DNA of 64,000 nucleotides from the NCBI RefSeq assembly GCF_023053635.1, contig NC_086172.1, positions 126,331,681 to 126,395,680 on the forward strand, written 5' to 3'. This document shows, in pieces, positions 33,003 to 45,802 of the stretch. Made by a program: the position numbers and the translations under genes. Source of the stretch: Elgaria multicarinata webbii (taxonomy: Eukaryota; Chordata; Lepidosauria; Squamata; Anguidae). The notes beneath the pieces are model-generated. The model saw nothing but the letters and a program-made list of their open reading frames with translations, made no database searches and had not been told where the DNA came from. How positions within the stretch are numbered: position 1 is the first letter of the stretch; every line of letters starts with the position of its first letter.

Positions 33003-34019
33003 ATATCTCCTAGGAGTTGATTTGAATATCTCCCAAGTAGGCCCTTTTCTGCAAATGTGAAGACCAAGTCTTGGCAAGATGTTTCAGCTGTTATGGCAGT
33101 TCGGGTGAACTGCTCAATGTGAAGGGAAAGGTGTGTCCTGTAAGGACAAAAGTTCTCCAGTGATAAGGTGGGCTTTTGATAAACTACCCTATGTGAAATG
33201 GGCCTTTGTCAAATGTATTTAATCCTGGGTCTGCATTGTGATTCTATTTTCAAACACTGCTAATTTCTTCTATGATGCCAAACATATTTCCATTATTATA
33301 ATGTGAATTTTCAAAAAGTAGGGCACAATCCACCATGCACATGTTCTACTGAAATGAATGGGAGTAGTGGAGGTATCGCAGTGGGGCTTGCACAAGACAA
33401 CTCCCTGGTGGACCGTGTCCGTAAAACTTGTGATCCTAAAATAGATCACCTTCCACAGACTCCACACCTGCTGCTCAGATCTTTGCCAGTGTCTGTACTT
33501 GTGCATTTGCACCGCTCTATTATGCTCCAGTGGAGCGGGGCAAAGAGCAGAGCTCCCCCATCCCCGCCCCACATCTGTTTGTACTGCCTGGATCAGCCTA
33601 CTCAGGTGGAACTCGACAAGCAAAATGGCAGTGTGTGATTGTGGTACACTGGGCGCGTCCTCTTTGGGCAGCAGCTCTAGGACTTCCATTCACCCCACCT
33701 GAGTCAAAGTGGAAACAGAGCTCTTTGGGCAGAGCTTTCCACACGTGCTGCTGCTACCACCAAGGAACTGGGCACAGTAGGAGAAGGTGAACAGCTGGGG
33801 ATGAGGAGAGGCGGCTTGTGGCTACGTCCGGAAGGCGAAACCTTGAGAGAAATGGTTTGTTGTGGATGTCGGTGTAACAGGACCAACAAGGGGATAGCAG
33901 AGCAGGCCACCTCAGGTCAGAAGGCCCTGAAAGTTGCCACCGGGAAGAAAATAAGATTTCAAATTGTGAGAGTCCCATGTTATGTGTCATCCATGACTCT
34001 TGGCACGAGCACATTCCAA
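33003..34019. other. No recognised feature upstream of the CpG island
   Basis: No gene or clear repeat. This is the likely 5' flank of TTC9. Confidence 0.45.
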
Positions 34020-34757
34020 AATAAGGAGCATCTTTCATATGAGGTGCTGCGCGCCGGGGATCACCGCATCAGGCTGCTGCGTGCGTTGTGCCTGCAGCGG
34101 GCGCAGGAAAGCGCGGGCGAGGGCGAAGAGAACTCCCACTTCGACAAGGAGGCGTTCCAGGGCCGCAGAAACTCAGCGGGTCGCTCGAAGCCTCCGGCTC
34201 GGGAGGAGTCCCACTGAGCAGCTGGGCTTCCCTCTCTCCACCCCAGTCGCTGCTGCCATTTCATACAGCGAAGCGCATATGATCTACCTACAGCTCCCGC
34301 TTGCTGCCCGGGGGCCATAAGCCGGCACCACAGGCTTACGCGCCTATCGCCGCCGAGCGCGGCCGCTTGTTCCCGTCTTCCCGCTTTCTCTCCCTGTCTT
34401 CCCGCTTTCTCCGCAAGGGTGCCTGCGCCTTTAAGAACCCACTTACCTTGCTGTCAACAGCAAAGAAGGTGGGCTTTTTGGCCCGAGTTGTTGTGCGTTC
34501 TCTCTCTCTCTCTGCCTACGTCACCTCATAGATTTTCCTGCTCCTCTTTCCTGTTTCCCCTAATTCCCTCAGGCCGCCGCCGCCGCACTCTCTCCCGGTG
34601 CCTCTCAGAGCCTCGCAGGTCCGGGTTGAGCTCCCTTTTCTGCCGCCGCCGCCTCGCCTTCCTCTCCCCGTTCTCCTGTGTGCAAGAAGCTCCTTCCGGG
34701 TTAGCCAGAATTGCCCCCATCCTAATCATCCTCCCCATCATATCCCAGCACCCGGGA

Positions 34758-34761
<4 letters not shown>

Positions 34762-34788
<27 letters not shown>
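34762..34788. repeat. (AGCC)n tract in the TTC9 5' leader
   Basis: About six tandem AGCC units lie inside the CpG island. A similar GGCA tract follows at 34934-34956. Both would be transcribed if the start site is upstream, and both may vary in length between individuals. Confidence 0.85.
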
Positions 34789-34789
<1 letters not shown>

Positions 34790-34848
34790 CCCTTCGCCTG
34801 GAGGAGGAGCGGCGGCGGCGGCGGCGGCTCCCCACACCTCGCTGGAGG

Positions 34849-34923
34849 ATGGGAGCAAGGAGCCGCGCCGCGCCAAGGGGTGGCACCAGCCCCAGCAAGC
34901 CGGGAGGCTGCGCCGCCTTGTGA
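34849..34923 (+). promoter_or_regulatory. Upstream ORF in the probable TTC9 5' leader (24 codons)
   Basis: ATG at 34849 has A at -3 and G at +4, a strong start context. It runs 24 codons (MGARSRAAPRGG to GGCAAL) to TGA at 34921-34923, 114 bases before the TTC9 start. It is the only ATG I see between about 34290 and the TTC9 ATG. If the mRNA starts upstream of 34849, it would be expected to lower TTC9 translation or regulate it through reinitiation. The role is inferred; the ORF is seen directly. Confidence 0.45.
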
Positions 34924-35568
<645 letters not shown>

Positions 35569-35870
35569 TAAACTTCGTCTTGGAAGCCGGACCGGGGGGC
35601 GGGGAGTGGGGCGCCGGGCACGAGGTTGGCTTGGGACGGGCGGCGGGGATGGCAGGTGCCGTTTCTCTCCCCCGCGCCTCCGGGAATCCTGGCTCTGGCG
35701 TGAATTGCGGCGGGGATTTTGGCCAACTCTTTCCATGGGGGTCAGAAGGCATCAGCAGTGCAGCTAAGGGGGCCAAAGTCCCGGGCCCGTCCAGGGCGGG
35801 GATGGTGGGGGCAAATGACCCCCCGGAGAAGGGCAGGTGCGGAGCCAAACTCCATTTTATTGCTGTGGTC

Positions 35871-36555
35871 GAGATGGTACTATGGCTAAAATGAAAAACT
35901 GTCCATGCTCAGAGGTTTCTTCGTTCGTTTGTTTTTAAATCAGGCTTGGCAAACAGTTTTCTTGTTGTTGTTCTAACATATCAGGAATGTTGAAGGAGTT
36001 TTAAAGCATGCAATCGAAGTTGGGGCGGCAGGATAGGGAAATATTAGTAGTGTGCTTCACAGATGAAGTAATACAGACAGCCGTGTAGAGGGGGAGGCTC
36101 TAGGAGACCATTAAGTCGAGCGACTAAAATTGCCTAGCTGCACCACTGGATGAAGCCATAGATTAGATAGAGAGATATTCAAGCTACCCCAAACTCTTTC
36201 TGAAGGTTTCTCCCAGACAGGCAACAGACAACAGAGAGGTGCCATTTACTTAGGATGGCAGGTGGTTAATTCTCAGAGGTCTGCTTTGTGTGCTGTCTCT
36301 GTTGTTGATCTTTCTGAGTATTAATAGCTGGAAAGCACAGAATATGCTGTATTGAAGCCTTCTTCTTTTTTTATGCTCTTGTGATTTACTTGTGTGAACA
36401 TGCCAGTAGATAAATTCATCAGGGATGTACATGGAGCTTTAAAGCAAAAGGTTAGGTCCTTCTCCTCAAGGAGCCTACAATCTAAATTTTAGCAGCCGGT
36501 GGATTTTTCTCAAGAGGGGGAGGAAAGAAAGACTGAATGGAGGATAAGAGGAGGA
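35871..36555. other. Intronic, no recognised feature
   Basis: Nothing assigned. Confidence 0.4.
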
Positions 36556-36742
36556 AAACATCAGTTTTGTGGCACCAAAAAGACTAACAGATTTCTCCTG
36601 GCACAAGCTTTTGTGGACTAGATCAGCTGAGAGTAACACTTCATGCATCCAATGAAGCGGGCTCTAATCCATGAAAATACAAACTACAATAAATCTGTCT
36701 TTAAAGTGTGTTGTTTTTGTTGCAACAGACTAACACAATCTA
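36556..36742. mobile_element. Interspersed repeat of the TTTTGTGGCACC family
   Basis: AGTTTTGTGGCACCAAAAAG ACTAACAG, CACAAGCTTTTGTGGACTAG, GCATCCAATGAAGCGGG and TGTTGCAACAGACTAACACA are the marks of a palindromic repeat common in reptiles. Fragments lie at 3262 and 53348. Confidence 0.65.
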
Positions 36743-36810
36743 TTCCCTCTTGATTTTTTCTCTCTCTAGGGAAAAATATGCATGAATACAGCCCCACAGC
36801 AACATCAAAA

Positions 36811-36832
36811 TTATTGTTGTTGTTGTTGTTGT
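36811..36832. repeat. (TTG)n microsatellite
   Basis: About seven TTG units. Confidence 0.85.
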
Positions 36833-36842
36833 TTAATAAAAA

Positions 36843-37266
36843 TAGGAAGGGCACAGAAGAGGAGAAAGGCATTTTGGGAGTGGGGGTTGAGCTACTTTCC
36901 TTCAAGGAATAACAAGGGACCAGTAATGGTGTTATCCATGTTGCAGTGGCACACGCATAGGCTTAATTTCTGTATGGAGTGAGGAAGACAAAGAGGTTAA
37001 GCCAGAGGCTTCCTGGAAAAGAAGAAATATCCAAAGTAAGCCTTATAAAGAAAAAGAAAACATTTCCATAATTGCACTGTGGGGAGAGGGGGAGGGAGAA
37101 AGGGGGGTGCAGCATTTCGCATATCTGCCTTGGAACTTATAACAACAAACACAACAAGTGTATATCTAGCAATATTTTAACACTTAATGCTCATTAGGAT
37201 TAATAAGAACAGTGACAACAACCTACAATGCATTGGGTTAGCCATCTGTGTTCTTTATATTTTTCA
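36843..37266. other. Intronic, no recognised feature
   Basis: Nothing assigned. Confidence 0.4.
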
Positions 37267-37268
37267 AG

Positions 37269-37304
<36 letters not shown>

Positions 37305-37430
37305 TATATAGCACCATCAATGTACATGGTGCTGTACAGAGTAAAACGATAAAATAGCAAAACCCTGCCGCATAGGCTTACATTCTAATAAAATCATAAT
37401 AAAACAATAAGAAGGGGAAGAGAATGCACC
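37267..37430 (-). mobile_element. L2-type 3' end (ATAGCACCATCAATG form)
   Basis: About 12 ATT units, then TATATAGCACCATCAATGTA, CATGGTGCTGTACAGAG and ACCCTGCCGCATAGGC. Longer copy of the same end as 16857. Confidence 0.8.
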
Positions 37431-37964
37431 AAACAGGCACAGGGTAGGGTAAAACTAACAGTATAAAAGAGTAATGTAAACATGAACTTGCAGTTTTGTG
37501 GGGCAGCTAATTTGATGATGGTAACTTTAAAGTGATCAGACGGTTCTCCAAATATTACAAGCCATACACTTATTCCTGTTTTTCTCCTCCCCCCGCCCCG
37601 CACTTTCTATCCTTCAAGCTTATACATCAGCCTTTTTCCTCTGCTGGTTTCCTGCAATTGTTTTATCACTGCTTCATGTCATTAGGAATATTAGAGAGAA
37701 AGTTGTCTGTTCTAGGATCAGTGATTGTCCAAAGCCACTTATATCAACAGAACGGTTTTGCATTGTACGTATAATAGCTAGGTTAAAATTTAATTTGTGC
37801 TGGCTATGGGACATCAATAGAAATAGGTAACCAAGCTTGGACATGAAAGAAAAAAACATCAACTTAATTTTTATGGTCTTCAGAACAAACATCAGTGTGC
37901 CAATATGATGAAGGGCCCTGTGCAATTTGAAAGCTCTCAAGAGCTTCTCCAAACAAAAAAGCAT
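37431..37964. other. Intronic, no recognised feature
   Basis: Nothing assigned. Confidence 0.4.
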
Positions 37965-37969
37965 TATCC

Positions 37970-38145
37970 CCCCCTTTTGCTGTTAGGTAGGAAGCCTTGG
38001 TTCAAATTTCACCTCAGTCATCAAGGGGGCTTTAGGTGAGCTATTTGCCTTCAGCACTTCCCTTTGAATCTGCAATATGGAGAAATACTGTCCTACCTTT
38101 CAGTTTTGCTGTAAAGATTACTGTGATAATATATGTGATGCTCCC
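37970..38145 (+). mobile_element. MIR-like CORE SINE
   Basis: GGTTCAAATTTCACCTCAG, then GCAATATGGAGAAATACTGT CCTACCT and TGTAAAGATTACTGTGATAA TATATG follow the MIR order (B-box area, core, TGTAAAATGGGGATAATAAT-like block, ATAATATATG). It is highly diverged and so old. Confidence 0.55.
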
Positions 38146-38159
38146 AGAATGCTACATAG

Positions 38160-38290
38160 AATAGATCGGTCTTCTTCAATGCAGTGCCTTCAGCTGTATG
38201 GACTACAAATCCCATCAGTTTCAGTTAGCATGGCTGTGGATGATGGGAGTTATAGTCCAAAACATATAGAGGACACAACTTTGGGGGAGT
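38160..38290. mobile_element. hAT-type MITE, degraded palindrome
   Basis: TATGGACTACAAATCCCATC and GATGATGGGAGTTATAGTCC are inverted arms around TAGCATGGCTGTGG. Same family as 39790 and 50935. Confidence 0.65.
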
Positions 38291-38710
38291 CTGGAATAGG
38301 TGCTATTATATCTCTTTTCTTTTCTTGTCATTGCACTGCATTTGCCATTGGCATCTACTCTAGTACAATACAGCAAATGGTGGGGAGAGGCATATTTGGA
38401 AGAATCACATTTTTCATTCTTGTATTGCAGTCTTTACTCAAACTGTACAGTTGAGGTGAGAGGCTTGCCCAAAAAGGAGATGCAGTTTGGTACCAAAACT
38501 CCAGTTGTGTGTGTGCCTGTATATGTATGGGTGTGTGATGATACAACGGGGAGAGAATTATTTCAGCAGTTGCACGTGAAAGTTTCTGTTCCTTGTCCTC
38601 CCTCTTTCTCAAGGGTTTAATTACTCATTTAATTAAACATATGCTATGAATGTACAAGAATCATAATAATGCACTTTTGTATACAGCAAAGCACTGACGA
38701 CAGCGGTTTT
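38291..38710. other. Intronic, no recognised feature
   Basis: Nothing assigned. Confidence 0.4.
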
Positions 38711-38713
38711 TGT

Positions 38714-38850
38714 GGGCTGGATCCAGGCTTAGTCATACTTGGAGTAGAGCCATTGAAATCAATGGGGCTTGAGTCAGCCATGACTAACCTAAATCCCATT
38801 GTTTTCAACAGGTCTATTCTAAGAATGTCTGGGCCCAACCCTGTATATTT
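38714..38850. mobile_element. Nearly full palindromic MITE (GGGCTGGATCCAGGCTTAG)
   Basis: GGCTGGATCCAGGCTTAGTC, GAAATCAATGGGGCTTGAG, then CCCATTGTTTTCAACAGGTC and TGGGCCCAACCC fold as one long hairpin. It is a close analogue of the short MITEs at 3768-5245. Confidence 0.7.
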
Positions 38851-38931
38851 AAAGACGTGTTTGTCTGTTTAAATCTCACCTCTTCATGAGCTGCTCAACT
38901 GATTGCTGGAAAACAGCTGAGCGGCATGGGA

Positions 38932-38935
<4 letters not shown>

Positions 38936-38966
<31 letters not shown>

Positions 38967-39040
38967 TGTTTGAAAGAGAGGGAGAGAGAGAGAGAGAGAG
39001 ATGGAGGTGTGTATGTATGTATGTATGTATGTATGACTGT
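38936..39040. repeat. Compound microsatellite (TG)n(GA)n(TGTA)n
   Basis: TG tract 38936-38962, GA tract about 38976-39000, TGTA units about 39009-39033. Confidence 0.9.
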
Positions 39041-39788
39041 CCTATGTATCTGTGTGTAGTTTTGGCTTTCGCTCTACTCACCACCAGCTCTGCATCCACC
39101 CACTGCTGCCTCCATCCACTTTACTCTGGGGGAATGTAGGCTCCTTTACCCCTGATCGAAGGCATAACATTATTGAACACCTACCACTACCACCAAGATG
39201 ATGATGATGAGCTATGGGGAGGCAAAGACGTAGTCTGCTAGAATCAGCCACACTTAGCAGTCTGAGTAGTGCAATGGCAAATGGAAAACTCTGTCAAGGG
39301 AGGGTTGGATTAATAGCAAAAGAGTTATGGCCTGCTCCCATGAGCCACAAAGGGAGCCCCGAAAGCCTAGCAATCAGGATGAAAAGTCAGCTCATCCCCT
39401 TGTGCTGGGAGTATGATCCAGCCCTGCATGGTAGCACCTTCACACTGTGGTGGCCTACGGTTTGTGCCACTCAGAGAGGAGAGAAAGGGCTACGGCACAG
39501 AGCCCTCTGAACTTTTTCCTTCCCACAGGAACTCCTGAGAAATAAAGAATTTCCTTCTGAGCTCTTCACTCCTCCTCAGGCGTAGAATTGCACTTTGCAG
39601 TTACAGGATGGAGGTGTGAGAAAGCAACGATTTAGGACTGCTCTTTTGCTTCTTGCCCTTCTGCTCTTTGCTTTTAAGTCAGCTGTGATCTCCATGCATC
39701 TAGAGGGTTGCTTTGTACCTGCGGGGGCATCCGTTGACGCTTTGTCTCCCCATGTCCTGCTTGTTGAACATGTGAACAACCTCAAGCG
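39041..39788. other. Intronic, no recognised feature
   Basis: Nothing assigned. Confidence 0.4.
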
Positions 39789-39789
39789 G

Positions 39790-39927
39790 CAGGGATGGGG
39801 AACTGGTGACCCACCAGGTAGTGTTGGACTCCAGCTTCCATCAGCCACAGCCAGCATGGTCTATGGTCAGAGGTGATGGGAACTGTAGTCCAACAACACC
39901 TGGAAGGCCATGGGTGCCCCATCCCTG
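39790..39927. mobile_element. hAT-type MITE (CAGGGATGGGGAAC ends)
   Basis: The left end CAGGGATGGGGAAC pairs with GTGCCCCATCCCTG. The arms CCACCAGGTAGTGTTGGACT and AGTCCAACAACACCTGGAAG are inverted. The flanks show no clear 8-bp duplication. Confidence 0.75.
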
Positions 39928-40780
39928 GTGTGTGGAGAGGGATTGGGTCCAAATGTAGTCAGATGCCATGCAAGCTCCGTCTGGTGTTTTGCTCTGCAGT
40001 GTCTGTTTCATGCATCTGATGTCAATAGCATTAGCTGGTGCGACAGGATCCCCCCAAATAGCTAATGCTTGTGGTGTTGCACTGGAGAACACGTAACGCT
40101 AGTGCAACATAATTTCTGTGAACAGCATGGCGTAGTTGGATACTTCCCTGTATTTCTAATCTGCCCAACAACCAGCATTCTCTGGGCAGGTTACAAAATT
40201 TGTGATGCATTGAAATGTGATTTCTTCTTTTCTCCAACAAACACCCTTTATTCTACCTGAGCATTTTGGAGAGAGGATTTCAATTGACATTGGGGTTTCT
40301 TTCCCCTCACTCTTCTGTATTTCTGTGGTCTGACATTGGTACCCTTATCAAAGTGTAATTCTGTCCATTTCCGGGTTGGGGAGGGAGGAGAGGCAAGCTC
40401 TGTGCTGCAGATTTGTTTCCATCTCACATTGCACTTCATGCTTACAAGGTACTATATAGATTGTCAGGGCTCTATAGCATTAATAATTCAGTCAATGCTG
40501 AAGTGCTCCCTAGTTTTGAAAAATAGAGATTGCAAACTGGAAATATTTGCATGATCATCAGTATAGCAAAGCCAGTCGAACAGCTCTGGAAAGGGAATAG
40601 GTTTGGAAAGATTGGATGGCGTGCTTGCAGCTTTGGAGCTGAGCATACCAGTTCCCAGGGCTGGCTCTAAGATTTGAGGGGCCCTTGAGAAAGACACCCT
40701 CAGTGGGTCCCTCCCTCCACGAATCCACCTTCTTACTACCATTGTCACCAGCCTCTATTGCTTCTCATCCTCTGTTTCAT
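39928..40780. other. Intronic, no recognised gene; hAT-type fragment near 40655
   Basis: CAGGGCTGGCTCTAAG (40657) is likely one end of the CAGGGCTGGC family. Confidence 0.4.
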
Positions 40781-40786
40781 CATTAT

Positions 40787-41023
40787 TTATCATTGCATTT
40801 ATATTCCGCCCTTTTTCCCTCTTAAGGAACCCAAGGCAGCATATATAATCCTCCTCCTTTCCATTTTATCCTCACAACAACAACCCTTTGAGGTAGGTTG
40901 GGCTGAGAGTCTGTGACTGACCCAAAGTCACGCAGTGGGTTTCCATGGCTGAGTGGGGACTAGAACCTGGATCTTCCGACTCCCAGTCCAACACTTTAGC
41001 CACTGCACCACACTGGCTCTCAT
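40787..41023 (-). mobile_element. Sauria-type SINE
   Basis: On the minus strand: GAGCCAGTGTGGTGCAGTGG, the B-box area GATCCAGGTTCTAG, GACTCTCAGCCCAACCTACC and a tail ending AATATAAATGCAATG. The body is complete and well kept. Confidence 0.9.
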
Positions 41024-42155
41024 TACTGCCACTGATTTGCAGGGCCGGCAGACAACAGCCATTGAGCAGGTAGGCAGTAGTGTGTCTGCTGATCCTACTT
41101 CTCACTATTCCCATTGCCTGGGCCTCAGTGAGAGGCAGGTGAACAAGGAAGAAATAGCAAGGAGGAGTAAGTTCCGGAGGTTCTCGTCAGTGGGCCCCTG
41201 CTTGGATGTGGGCCCTTGACAGAGGCCCGCCTATGCCTACCCTTCACACTGGTCCTACAAGTTCCCTTGTCGAAAATGCCTCTCGAGGTGGCTGCTTTTC
41301 TTGGTTGTGCTACAGCAAGAGCAGAACACATTTCTTGCACTTTTCCGAGATGTTCCTGCAGAACTCTGCCTAGGAGTGGCAGCGGCAATGTACAACAGGC
41401 ATCCCTTCACAGATATCACCAGCACATCATCTTTTTATGTGCAAGACGTGGGATAAGTTTGTGTCCCTTTCCATATGAATCCCAGGCTAGTACCTACTGC
41501 TGTATATCTGGTTTATGCAGACATAAATGACTTCATAATGGTCAGAACGCTTTCAGAGTTGTGTGACGGTGCCCTTTGTCCTGCCACTCATGGCTCTTCT
41601 GAGTGCTGTGGCACCAAGCTGCCCTTCTGCTCAGCTTGACAGCTCAAGCCATCTTGCAATGCCAACGCACCCTAATGAGTCATAATAATAAGCTGGCGTG
41701 CTAGTTGTGGTGCCTACGCTGGTATCATGAGTGTTAGAAACAGCTTGCTAGAGAGAGGACAGCATAATTCACCTTAGAGGCTAGGGCAGCCTGCTCCACA
41801 AAGCAGTGAAACTTAAATATACATTGAAGCTAATGAGAATAAATTAGCTGACTTCTAAACACTCTGGCATAATTTAGTGGTGAGTCAAGTCACCTTGTGA
41901 CTGCTCCATACTGTATAAAATTCTCCCATAACACATGAAGAATATCTATTACGCTTGTGCTGGGGCTGCAAATGGAAAAGGCAATACACTGACTTCAACA
42001 CAGCGTTCTAGAGTTAACTTTGGTGGTGTCTTAAAGTGATTGATATATCCTATCCTATCAAAATGTGATCTTCAAATGAAAAACTGCAGGCTACCACCTT
42101 AGAGCTGATGTCTGGTAAGAGAAAGAGTCAGGAGACTCCTGTTTAAAGCATGGGT
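41024..42155. other. Intronic, no recognised feature
   Basis: Nothing assigned. Confidence 0.4.
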
Positions 42156-42159
42156 GGTT

Positions 42160-42318
42160 GGGAACTGGTGGCCCATGCACTGGATGCAGGGTGGGGGAGG
42201 CATCGTGGCCACGTCCCCTGCACAGCAGTTTGGTTTTTAAGGCTTCCATTGGTGCCAAAATTAAAAACAATTGCGGGGGCAAGGGATTGATCAGGGGTGG
42301 TTAACCCTTCCTTCCTCA
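42160..42318. mobile_element. hAT-type MITE fragment
   Basis: GGGAACTGGTGGCCCATGCA near the left and AGGGGTGGTTAACCCTTCCT at the right resemble the CAGGGGTGGGGAAC family. The ends are unclear. Confidence 0.45.
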
Positions 42319-42346
42319 GCTGCAGACAATACATGGGACAAAAGTG

Positions 42347-42368
42347 GTGTGTGTGTGTGTTTGTGTGT
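42347..42368. repeat. (GT)n microsatellite
   Basis: About 10 GT units, one interruption. Confidence 0.85.
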
Positions 42369-43900
42369 AAAGTATGAGGGAAGTAACACTGCCTATAACT
42401 ACTAGCAAGCAAAAATTAACTCTCAGGGTGGACTGAAACAAACAACAACAAGACTAAATCAAAAGTACTAAGAACTGGATTTGGTGAAAGGATAAAGATT
42501 TTAGGATAGGAATTACTTGGAAAGGAGAGGATTTTAGAAAATGATTGATTGGAATAAAGAAGGAATAGATAGGATAGATGCTAGGAAGAAGCACGTGTCC
42601 CAAACCTCCTAAATACACCCACAACTCTTTAAGTGTTCCTGTTCAGAAGGGAGAGGATTAGCAAAAAAACACAAAATAAGACTAGAAGCAAGTTGATATA
42701 TTACTTCTACATCCCTCTCTGAAAGCACTGTGATTGGAGAGCCCTGTTGAAATCATCCTTGCTGACTAGTAACTACACCTGTTGGTCACAAAACTACAGC
42801 CCCCAATTCTCATTCCCCCTTCTCCCCTGCAGTGTTTTTCTTATATGAAAAGCTTGGGGAGAAATGTTGTCATTTTATAGACACACGCTGTCTGCCTGTC
42901 AATTGGCCTCTGTATCCCAGAATCACTCGCAAAGTGTAGAGAGGACCCAGATTTGCCTCGGGGTGATTTGGAGGACCCTTGTTTTGCTTTGGGTGAATCC
43001 TGAAATTGTCCAAATCAGCCCCAAATGGTTTGGGATTCAGGATTTGTCCAAATCTGATGCATAGTCATATTAAGAATAGGTTTGACACACGTCTACATGC
43101 ATAATATAGTTATGCTGCCAGCATCCCTGGGATTCTTTGGTTTCATCTGCGTAGAGCCCCCTCAGGTTCAGATTTGGAAGATCCAGCATTCCCATGATTT
43201 ACCCTGGCTTGCCAAAAAACAGAAAATTCTCTCTGGAGCCTTTTTGATCAGTACCACCACATACCAATGCAGCTGCATCCTGAAACTGCTTGGCCAGGAA
43301 GGACACCTAAAAACCCCTCATACAAAATAAAATCCCATCATTTCAGCATATGATTACAAGGCAAGCCATGCTTCGAGCAACCATTCGGTTATGACTCATT
43401 GCCTGTCTGTGACTTTGAGCCAGCAAAGGACGTGACCTTCTTTTGCCACAGTCTGAATGAAATGGTGAAATCGGGGTCGGGGGAAGGAGGGGGGAAGGGG
43501 CTGCAGAGATGTCCTGACGTCGCAATGAAAAGTAGCTTCCCTGGGTCAGTAGGTTAGACTCTAATGGCCTCATCCGTAATTACTTCATTCCAATGGGACC
43601 AAATAATGGGCTTTTTCTGCATTTTTACACACTGTCCTCATCCATTCTTGAGTCATGAGTCACACACCTTTCCATTCCTGAGCTATTTCTAACCACCTGG
43701 GTCAATCACACACGATTAACTGCTTATTGGTTTACACCGGTTCTTGCCCCTGCTCTTCTGATGTAGACCTTGGCTGCACTTTCTGCCAGTCATGGAAAGT
43801 GGCCCTAGACATGTATCAATGGATTTGCTCTTCCATGTGACGAAGGGTGGTCCTGATAGTCCCAGGACACTCCCCCCCTCCTCACACGAAGGAGCTCTAA
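42369..43900. other. Intronic, no recognised feature
   Basis: It looks single-copy; nothing assigned. Confidence 0.45.
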
Positions 43901-43907
43901 CCCAGCG

Positions 43908-43986
43908 GTGGGCAACTTGTGGCCCTCCAAATGTTTTGGCCTTCAACTCCCATCAGCCCTAGCCGAAATAGCCAATGGTGAGGGGT
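43908..43986. mobile_element. hAT-type MITE fragment (GGTGGGCAACTTGTGGCCC)
   Basis: CAGCGGTGGGCAACTTGTGG and AACTCCCATCAGCCCTAGCC mark the left half of the family. The right half is missing. Confidence 0.6.
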
Positions 43987-44072
43987 GGAATATGCATAGG
44001 TCCCCTTCTCCAAGCTGCCAAATACACCACAGCGAGCAGGGGGCATGGTTGGTGCTCTGTGCAGCCCCATGA

Positions 44073-44341
44073 TTTATTAATTTTATTTATTTATTGCATT
44101 TTTATACCGCCGAAGCTCCCTGGGCGGTTCACAAAAATTAAAACCATTCAAAGTATAAAACAAACAGTATAAAAACATGATGTAAAATACAATATAAAAG
44201 CACAACCAGGATAAAATCAGCAGCAGTGCAGAAATACAAATTTAAGATACAAATTTAAAATAGCAAAATTAAAATTAAATTTATATACTGTTAAAATGCT
44301 GGGAGAATAAAAAGGTCGTCACCTGGCATCTGAAAGAATAT
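44073..44341 (-). mobile_element. L2 LINE 3' end (first of two adjacent copies)
   Basis: TTTATTGCATTTTTATACCG CCGAAGC, GGGCGGTTCACAAAAATTAA and later GAGAATAAAAAGGTCGTCAC form the L2 3' untranslated region. It stops where the next copy's tail begins. Confidence 0.8.
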
Positions 44342-44342
44342 A

Positions 44343-44925
44343 GTTTATTTATTTATTTATTTATTACATTTTTATACTGCCCAATAGCTGAAGCTCTCTG
44401 GGCGGTTCACAAAAAATAAACCATAATAAAACAACCAAGAGGTTAAAAGCACAAATACAAAATACAGTATAAAAAGCACAACCAGGATAAAAACCATGCA
44501 GCAAAATTGATATAAAATTAAAATACAGAGTTAAAACAGTAAAATTTAAATTTAAGTTAAAATTAAGTGTTAAAATACTGTGAGAATAAAAAGGTCTTCA
44601 GCTGGCGATGGAAGGAGTACAGTGTAGGTGCCAGGCGGACCTCTCTGGGGAGCTCATTCCACAGCCAGGGTGCCACAGCGGAGAAAGCCCTCCTCCTAGT
44701 AGCGACCTGCCTCACTTCCTTTGGCAGGGGCTCACGGAGAAGGGCCCCTGTAGATGATCTTAAGGTCCAGGCAGGTACATATGGGAGGAAGCGTTCCTTC
44801 AAATAACTTGGCCCCAAGCCGTTTAGGGCTTTAAATGTTAATACCAGCACTTTGAATCAGGCCCGGAGCTGGACTGGCAGCCAATGAAGTTGGAAAAGGA
44901 CTGGTGTAATGTGGTCTTGTTGATC
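44343..44925 (-). mobile_element. L2 LINE 3' end with reverse-transcriptase C-terminus
   Basis: The minus strand encodes LTFKALNGLGPSYLKERF, SSTGALLREPLPKEVR, RRRAFSAVAPWLWNELPREV and FHRQLKTFLFSQYF, the end of an L2/CR1-type reverse transcriptase. The 95-residue reading is uninterrupted to its stop. The 3' UTR and TTTA tail follow at the lower coordinates. Confidence 0.9.
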
Positions 44926-45800
44926 CCCTCACCTGTGCTTTTAATGAGTGAGAGGGTTTATCTCACTATTGAGATAGGCATCTTAGCAGCTATTAGCAGA
45001 TTTCCAATTAACTCCAGAATGTTTGCAGGATTTATACTTCTTAAATAACCCAACATGATCCAAATGAAGAAGATAATCTACTATATCTCTTACCACTTCT
45101 AGAACTTATTTCTTTTTTAAAAAAAGAACCAAAACATCTTGATTCAGACATCCCATAAGCAGCGAATAATATTTTCTGTGGTGAACTTCTAGGGGCTAAA
45201 AAGGGACTTTTTGACAGAATCTTTAGTGTTGCCTAAGGCTTACTCTTTGCTCTATGGAGCAACGCAGCAACCAAGTGTTGGTCAATTTTCCTTTGCTCAG
45301 AGAAACTTAAAAGGGGGACAAGAACAAAGATGTTTATTGTGTAAATTCAGAACAGAGTTGTGAATCAACAGATCTGTGTTTTTCTGCCTAACTCTGCTAC
45401 AAATATGCATTGTGGTTTTTGGCAGGTACTATCAAAATAAGATAATGAAGCTTACCATCTCACTAGGGGGTCATGAGGCTTAATGAATTAATTACATCAA
45501 TTTTGGTTTTTATCTTAATTAACAGAACATTTTCTTTCTTAATCTAAGGGGTTGTTAAGTATCCCAGCTGGAAGGTGCTACATAACTGCAAAGCCTTACA
45601 GAGTATTAGTCAATAATCAGAAGGCAAAAATTAGCAACATTATACTTGAAAGAACAGGCCACAGGCATTTTAATGATGGGTGAATAGGTGAGGCCTTCAG
45701 TGCCTATAAAATAGAGGCTGGGAGCATCCAGTACAGAACAATGGCCTATCTTCACAACATAGTTTATTGGGGAGGGATGTAATTAATTTGCATTTTATAT
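44926..45800. other. Intronic, AT-rich, no recognised repeat
   Basis: About 870 bases with no repeat I can name. As the cleanest single-copy stretch in the intron it is a fair place to look for conserved noncoding sequence. Confidence 0.45.
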
Positions 45801-45802
45801 AG

